Positions 25,100-29,031 of a stretch of DNA of 29,031 nucleotides are shown in pieces. Made by a program: the position numbers and the translations under genes. The notes beneath the pieces are model-generated. The model was not told where the DNA came from. It saw only the letters and a list, made by a program, of their open reading frames with translations, and ran no database searches. The stretch's first letter is position 1; each line of letters opens with the position of its first letter. Source of the DNA: JBMYRH01 sp049602155 (GTDB lineage Bacteria; Myxococcota_A; UBA9042; PHBI01; JBMYRH01); contig JBMYRH010000045.1 of the NCBI GenBank assembly GCA_049602155.1, positions 1-29,031 of the forward strand. The letters run 5' to 3'.

Positions 25100-28000
25100 A
25101 GCGTCACCTCGCCCACCGTGAACATCTGCTTCTTCTCCGTCAGCCGAAAGGTCATCGAGCGACGCTTCTCGTTGGGCCGCCCGTAGTCGGTGAAGATGTC
25201 CACCTGCAACGTCACCGCGCCAGCGAGCTGCGCCGCGGAGCTGCCAAAGAACTTGGTCTTCACGTGATAGGCGCCAGGCATCGCCTTCTTGAGCAGATAG
25301 ACCTCGGGGCCATAGCCTTGCGTGAAGTCGCGAGAGACGAGGCCACCGATGGTCGTCCGGTTGTGTGAGTAGTAGGCCTCTTCGCCGCTCGGCTCGACGA
25401 TGTGCATGTCCATGTCCGTCATGTCCGCGTCCCAGCTCATCGCGATCCGCACGTCGAGCTCCATGGGGCGAATAAGGCGGACATCCACAGGTAAGTCACT
25501 GACCCCTAGGCGCTTGGCCTTCGGGAGGATGTGGTTGAGCTCCACCAGCGCGATGAGCTCGATCTCGACGAAGCGATCCCAGGTCTTCATGACGACCTTG
25601 CCGAGGAGCTCGAGCGCACGGGTGTAGTCTGCCGCTGCCAGCGTCGACTTCGAAGCGCGGCGCGCATCACCGCGGCGCTCAAGCGTGAGCGCGAGGTCAC
25701 GAAATGACTGAGGCTCCTCGGGTCGAAGCACCAAGATCCGCTCAAAGAGCAGGATGGCGAGGTCAAGCGCCGAGCGCTGCGCCAACCGATGCGCCAAGAT
25801 CCGGAGCAGCGCAGGATCCTCGAGCTCCATCTCGGCGATGTTGCTCAACACTCGGATAGAGAGAGCCTCATCTCCCTCCGTCTGAAAAAATGCTGCGCAG
25901 TCGAGGAAGAACGCCGGGGAGTTGCCGTAGTCCCCTCGTACGCCGAGGTACGTCTCGTAGCGCGTCGCCTTCGGGGCGGCCTTGATCAGGGCGAGATAGG
26001 GCGTCTTGGGATCCCAAGGAGCGAGCACGATGGCTGCGGGCTTCTTCGCCTTGCCACGCCCTTTCTTCTTCGCTTCGGTGCCCAGGACCATCGGCTCAGC
26101 GGCGACGCGCATGGACCCGCTGCCAGCCCCAGTGCTCGACATGCTGATACTCTCGTCCTCGAGTTCATAGGCGCTCTCTGCGGCCCCTGCCACCTCTGCC
26201 GAGGGTGCGGCGGCCGCCCTTCCCCCGATCCTCGCAGCCCCGAAGCCCCCTCCGCCAGAGCCGCGCCCGCTGCTGACCATGCCGCCGGTACCCCCCACCT
26301 CGAGGCGCTCCCCCTTCTTTTGGGGCCCACCAGACCTGAAGCCCTTCGGGTACGTGAACGTGGTGTCGTACCACTTCATCCGCGCGTCCCAGAGGGTGAT
26401 GAGCGACGCGATCTTGTCCGTCGTCTGAGTCTGCGTAAGCTTGGCGCGGCGCGCCATCTCGCTGTCCCAATTGGCGCGCATCTCGGTGAGCGAGGCCGGA
26501 GGGCGAATGGCGTGCTCGAGGTACTGGCCGAGGTTCTCGAGGACGATGAGTGAGGTCGAGGGGGTCACGATTGAGAAGGCCTTGCCGAGGGCGGTCATCG
26601 CGGCGCTGTTGCGCTTGGGGAAGATCAAGAGCTCAGAGAGCTGCTTCTGTGCCCACAGCTGGCGCAAGAGACCGCCCTCAGACGCGTCCGCGGCCCGCAC
26701 CGTGACCTGAACCTCTTCACGGACTTGGCCACCGACGCCAAAGGCCAAGATGACCTCAGTCCATCGCCCCTCGAGCTTGCCTGCGAAGGTGAAGGGCCCC
26801 TGAACCGGGCGAGAGGCTCTCGGCCACCCCTCGACGGCCCCGCCGCGCGCCACACGTGCACCTAGGAACGTCAACACGCCCGCCCCGACCGAGGCGAGGG
26901 CCTGTGTATCCGTGAGCCTGTTCAAGTTCAGGTACGCACCGCCGCTCTGCATCGCTAGGAAGCGCAAGAATGCGTGATTCGAAGTCGAGGCGCTGTTGAA
27001 GATCCACGCAGGGCCTCCAAGGCCGCCGGGGTCCTCGAGGCCGAAGTTCGAGACGCCGTCGGTGAACACAAGGACGAGATCGAAAGTGGCAGATTGGGGC
27101 TCAGGGGCGAGGGCAGCGAGCTGCGTCCCTCCGTCGTATGACACTCCCTCAATGGTTGCCAGCAGCGCATCTCGATCACCTGGTAACGAGAACCTCTGTA
27201 CCGGCGCCGCCGCGTCTCTCACGACCGCGAGGTCCACGCTCACCGGAGCCGAGCCAAGCGACGCGAGGTAGCGCTTCAACAGCCCCAGCTCACGGGTCAA
27301 GTCCGCGTCGGCCCGAGAGGCCGAGGCATCCCAAGCGATACGCAGGCGCTTCGGCGGCGTCGAGCGCGCGTCGCGCACCACGGTCCGTGGCGTCGTGCGG
27401 ACACTGAAGTAGACCTCCCCATCCGCGGCTCGCTCCACGCGCACACTGTCCGCGGACGCCCGAGGCAACGTGATGCGCAGGTCGCGCCCGAGGCGAACGT
27501 TCTTCTTCTGCGTCTCAGCGACAAAGCTGTTGCGCCAGGGGCTGAACGTGAGCCCCTTGGGGCCACCCTTTGTCACCGTCGGGGGTCCCTCGCTCTGCAC
27601 GACCTCGACGCGCATCGAGAAGTCTGCGATGGCCGCCTTGAACTTCATCGGCAGGTCATAGACGAGCCCGTCCTTCCCCTCGTTGAGCTCGGCGATGTAG
27701 CGCACCATGATGGTCCGCGTGCCCCCGGCTGGGATTGGGAACACGCGCGTCTTGAAGCTGTTGCCCCCGGTCCACTCGACGAGCCCGGGATCGACGCCCT
27801 TTCGCACCTCCTTCTCAAAGGCTCGGCGCCCTTCATCCTTGTCGACGACGACGCCATCGACGAGCACACCACCGATGTCCAAGCCATAACCGCTGACAGT
27901 CGCGTCTTCGGGGAGGGGCATCACAAACTCACCCGAGAGCGCTCGGCCATGCGGGTTGTAAAAGGTGGTCGTCAACCGAGTCTCGGCGAGGTGACCGACG

Positions 28001-28176
28001 ATCCGAGTGTCGACGGCCAGCTTGCGCACCCCCAGGGACTCGAAGCGATCCCCCATCTTCACTTGAAGTGCAGGTCGGGGCGCTGGACGGCGGGACTGCG
28101 CCGAGGCAGAGGCGCAGAGGAGCGCGATGCCAGCGGTCAGGGTCATTCGTAAGGCGGCGTAACGAAGTGCATGCAT
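25096..28176 (-). CDS. Exported VIT-VWA protein with TPR-like region and C-terminal DUF2135 domain
   Basis: The product has 1026 residues; the start at 28176 has GAGGG six bases upstream. A Sec signal peptide is cleaved after SASA near residue 26. A VIT (vault/inter-alpha-trypsin inhibitor) domain covers about 42-170 (TTTFYNPHGRALSGEFVMPLP, DKDEGRRAFEKEVRKG). A von Willebrand A domain follows with MIDAS residues Asp283, Ser285 and Ser287 (WDASASR) and a second metal-site segment FTDGVSNFG near 373. A flexible Gly/Ser-rich region (about 640-720) precedes a helical TPR-like region (about 740-880). The C-terminal domain (about 905-1015; WDADMTDMDMHIVEPSGE, FTQGYGPEVYLLKKAMPG) matches DUF2135. 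VIT-VWA proteins generally mediate metal-dependent protein contacts. A role in surface adhesion or assembly is inference. Confidence 0.92.
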   Translation of the reverse strand: MHALRYAALRMTLTAGIALLCASASAQSRRPAPRPALQVKMGDRFESLGVRKLAVDTRIVGHLAETRLTTTFYNPHGRALSGEFVMPLPEDATVSGYGLDIGGVLVDGVVVDKDEGRRAFEKEVRKGVDPGLVEWTGGNSFKTRVFPIPAGGTRTIMVRYIAELNEGKDGLVYDLPMKFKAAIADFSMRVEVVQSEGPPTVTKGGPKGLTFSPWRNSFVAETQKKNVRLGRDLRITLPRASADSVRVERAADGEVYFSVRTTPRTVVRDARSTPPKRLRIAWDASASRADADLTRELGLLKRYLASLGSAPVSVDLAVVRDAAAPVQRFSLPGDRDALLATIEGVSYDGGTQLAALAPEPQSATFDLVLVFTDGVSNFGLEDPGGLGGPAWIFNSASTSNHAFLRFLAMQSGGAYLNLNRLTDTQALASVGAGVLTFLGARVARGGAVEGWPRASRPVQGPFTFAGKLEGRWTEVILAFGVGGQVREEVQVTVRAADASEGGLLRQLWAQKQLSELLIFPKRNSAAMTALGKAFSIVTPSTSLIVLENLGQYLEHAIRPPASLTEMRANWDSEMARRAKLTQTQTTDKIASLITLWDARMKWYDTTFTYPKGFRSGGPQKKGERLEVGGTGGMVSSGRGSGGGGFGAARIGGRAAAAPSAEVAGAAESAYELEDESISMSSTGAGSGSMRVAAEPMVLGTEAKKKGRGKAKKPAAIVLAPWDPKTPYLALIKAAPKATRYETYLGVRGDYGNSPAFFLDCAAFFQTEGDEALSIRVLSNIAEMELEDPALLRILAHRLAQRSALDLAILLFERILVLRPEEPQSFRDLALTLERRGDARRASKSTLAAADYTRALELLGKVVMKTWDRFVEIELIALVELNHILPKAKRLGVSDLPVDVRLIRPMELDVRIAMSWDADMTDMDMHIVEPSGEEAYYSHNRTTIGGLVSRDFTQGYGPEVYLLKKAMPGAYHVKTKFFGSSAAQLAGAVTLQVDIFTDYGRPNEKRRSMTFRLTEKKQMFTVGEVTL

Positions 28177-28436
28177 GACGTTCCCTCTTGGCTCGATGAG
28201 ACAGCAGCGCGTGGCCCCCTCGAGCCACCCTCACTGCTGACGCGCAGCGCCCGTTTTCGATCCAAAAAAAGATGCGGTGGTGCCCCGTGCGCGATTCTGC
28301 CTCCTTGTCCGGCGACGTCAATGCACACCGAGGCCGTGGGTGAGATTCGCGCATTCGAAGGCTGCGCCACATTCTAGCGTGGCACAGAGGTCGACAAGGC
28401 TCTAACCTTGCGGCTCTGACGTCATGAGGGGGCGCT
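28177..28436. promoter_or_regulatory. Divergent promoter region, VIT/VWA gene (minus) and lipoprotein E gene (plus)
   Basis: This 260-bp region between divergent starts holds an A-run of seven, an inverted repeat GCCAC/GTGGC (28366-28383) and a perfect 8-bp palindrome TGACGTCA (28417-28424) immediately before the ribosome binding site of gene E. The palindrome could be an operator. No convincing -35/-10 pair was recognised. Confidence 0.4.
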
Positions 28437-29031
28437 GTGAACGGTTCTAGGCAGAGTGTAGTGGGGCTGAGCATCGTGCTCCTCACCCTGACCGGGTGCT
28501 CAGAGGATGAGGGCTCTTCCAGCTCAGACTCCTCGATCGTCATCACCTCCGACACTAGCACCGAGGAGCCCTCAGACGCTGCGCTGGATCCGCCCGTCGT
28601 CGCCGACACCTCAGAGGGCGGTTCGAGCGACACAACGGACCCCGTGGACACCGCCACCTTGGATGACGTGGGGAGCCCCGTAGACACACAAGAGCCCGCC
28701 CCCTCAGACGGCATATTGGGGCCAGATATCGAGGTCAATGATGTCGCCACCGACGCCACACCAGATCCCGTGGACGATCCGGCAGATGTCCTCCCAGACT
28801 CTGCGGATCCCGCCGACCACGACGGGGCGGCCGATACGTCCGCTGGGCCCTGTGACACAGACGCCGCCTGTGGACCAGACTGCGCGCCCTGTGACGATGG
28901 GAGCTCGTGCATCGAGGGCATCTGCACCCCTTGCTCCCCCGACTGCGCCGGAGACTGCAACGGCACCGCAGTAGAGGACTGCGCCGGAGACTGCAACGGC
29001 ACCGCAGTAGAGGACTGCGCCGGAGACTGCA
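28437..29031 (+). CDS. Lipoprotein E: acidic, cysteine-repeat lipoprotein (3' end beyond window)
   Basis: The frame is open from a GTG at 28437 to the right edge, 198 codons. The GTG is chosen because AGGGGG lies four bases upstream and the product then begins with a signal ending LTLTGC (Cys21), nearly the same as in lipoprotein C. The nearby ATG at 28424 meets a stop after eight codons. Residues about 22-140 form an acidic Asp/Ser/Thr/Pro linker. A short Cys-rich segment follows (CDTDAACGPDCAPCDDG, CIEGICTPC). The frame then enters perfect 12-residue repeats, DCAGDCNGTAVE, at the window edge. DCAGxCNGxA motifs occur in surface proteins of marine and predatory bacteria. The complete protein is probably much longer. 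Confidence 0.82.
   Translation, partial: MNGSRQSVVGLSIVLLTLTGCSEDEGSSSSDSSIVITSDTSTEEPSDAALDPPVVADTSEGGSSDTTDPVDTATLDDVGSPVDTQEPAPSDGILGPDIEVNDVATDATPDPVDDPADVLPDSADPADHDGAADTSAGPCDTDAACGPDCAPCDDGSSCIEGICTPCSPDCAGDCNGTAVEDCAGDCNGTAVEDCAGDC
28941..29031 (+). repeat. Perfect 36-bp tandem repeat in gene E
   Basis: Units are 28941-28976, 28977-29012 and a partial 29013-29031. They are identical at every base and in frame, encoding DCAGDCNGTAVE. Perfect identity indicates very recent slippage or expansion. The window ends inside the array, so the copy number is unknown. Confidence 0.95.

Noticed and set aside
27929..29002. Minus-strand open frame of 357 codons at the right edge
   Set aside because: Its start consists of translated antisense of the 36-bp repeat, and it crosses the divergent promoter region and the 5' end of the VIT/VWA gene.

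Overview
The window looks like a piece of a high-GC genome from the Myxococcota/Bradymonadota group. It is probably a draft or metagenome assembly, because a 99-base run of N (16046-16144) interrupts one gene. The taxonomic guess rests on protein style: giant secreted lipoproteins with acidic Asp/Ser/Thr/Pro linkers, DUF4215-type and MopE-type cysteine-rich repeats, thrombospondin type-3 repeats, and a VIT-VWA-DUF2135 protein. No rRNA, tRNA, transposase or CRISPR array was seen.

Layout. Positions 1-21677 are almost filled by four giant minus-strand lipoprotein genes: A (runs off the left edge to 3208), B (3467-10480), C (10991-17828, containing the N gap) and D (18144-21677). One small plus-strand secreted-protein gene (10625-10981) is wedged between B and C. 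From 21824 to 28176 the genes are of ordinary size and mostly alternate in strand: a Tat-type lipoprotein of the PCO/ADO thiol dioxygenase family (minus), an unknown secreted protein (plus), a YiiX-like permuted papain-fold amidase (minus), a small predicted outer-membrane beta-barrel (plus), and a large VIT/VWA/DUF2135 exported protein (minus). At the right edge (from 28437) a fifth cysteine-rich lipoprotein, E, begins on the plus strand. It runs off the window inside a perfect 36-bp tandem repeat.

How it fits together. Nearly every product carries an export signal, so this is a cell-envelope or surface island. Lipoproteins A-E share one plan: lipobox, acidic linker, then disulfide-rich repeats. 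A and D share an N-terminal cysteine-rich/MopE module, and A and C share a glycine-rich module. C contains three tandem repeats of about 517 residues, D contains thirteen 52-residue units with a 468-bp higher-order duplication, and B contains eight EGF-like units of exactly 38 residues. B also carries a large uncharacterised domain and an alpha/beta-hydrolase (esterase) domain, and so may degrade or modify an extracellular substrate. The most unusual gene is the thiol dioxygenase: relatives are mostly known as intracellular enzymes, but this one has a twin-arginine lipoprotein signal and lies just upstream of the cysteine-rich lipoproteins. Whether it acts on them is inference.

Two convergent gene pairs (23623-23626 and 25096-25099) share the same four bases, CTAG, as both stop codons.
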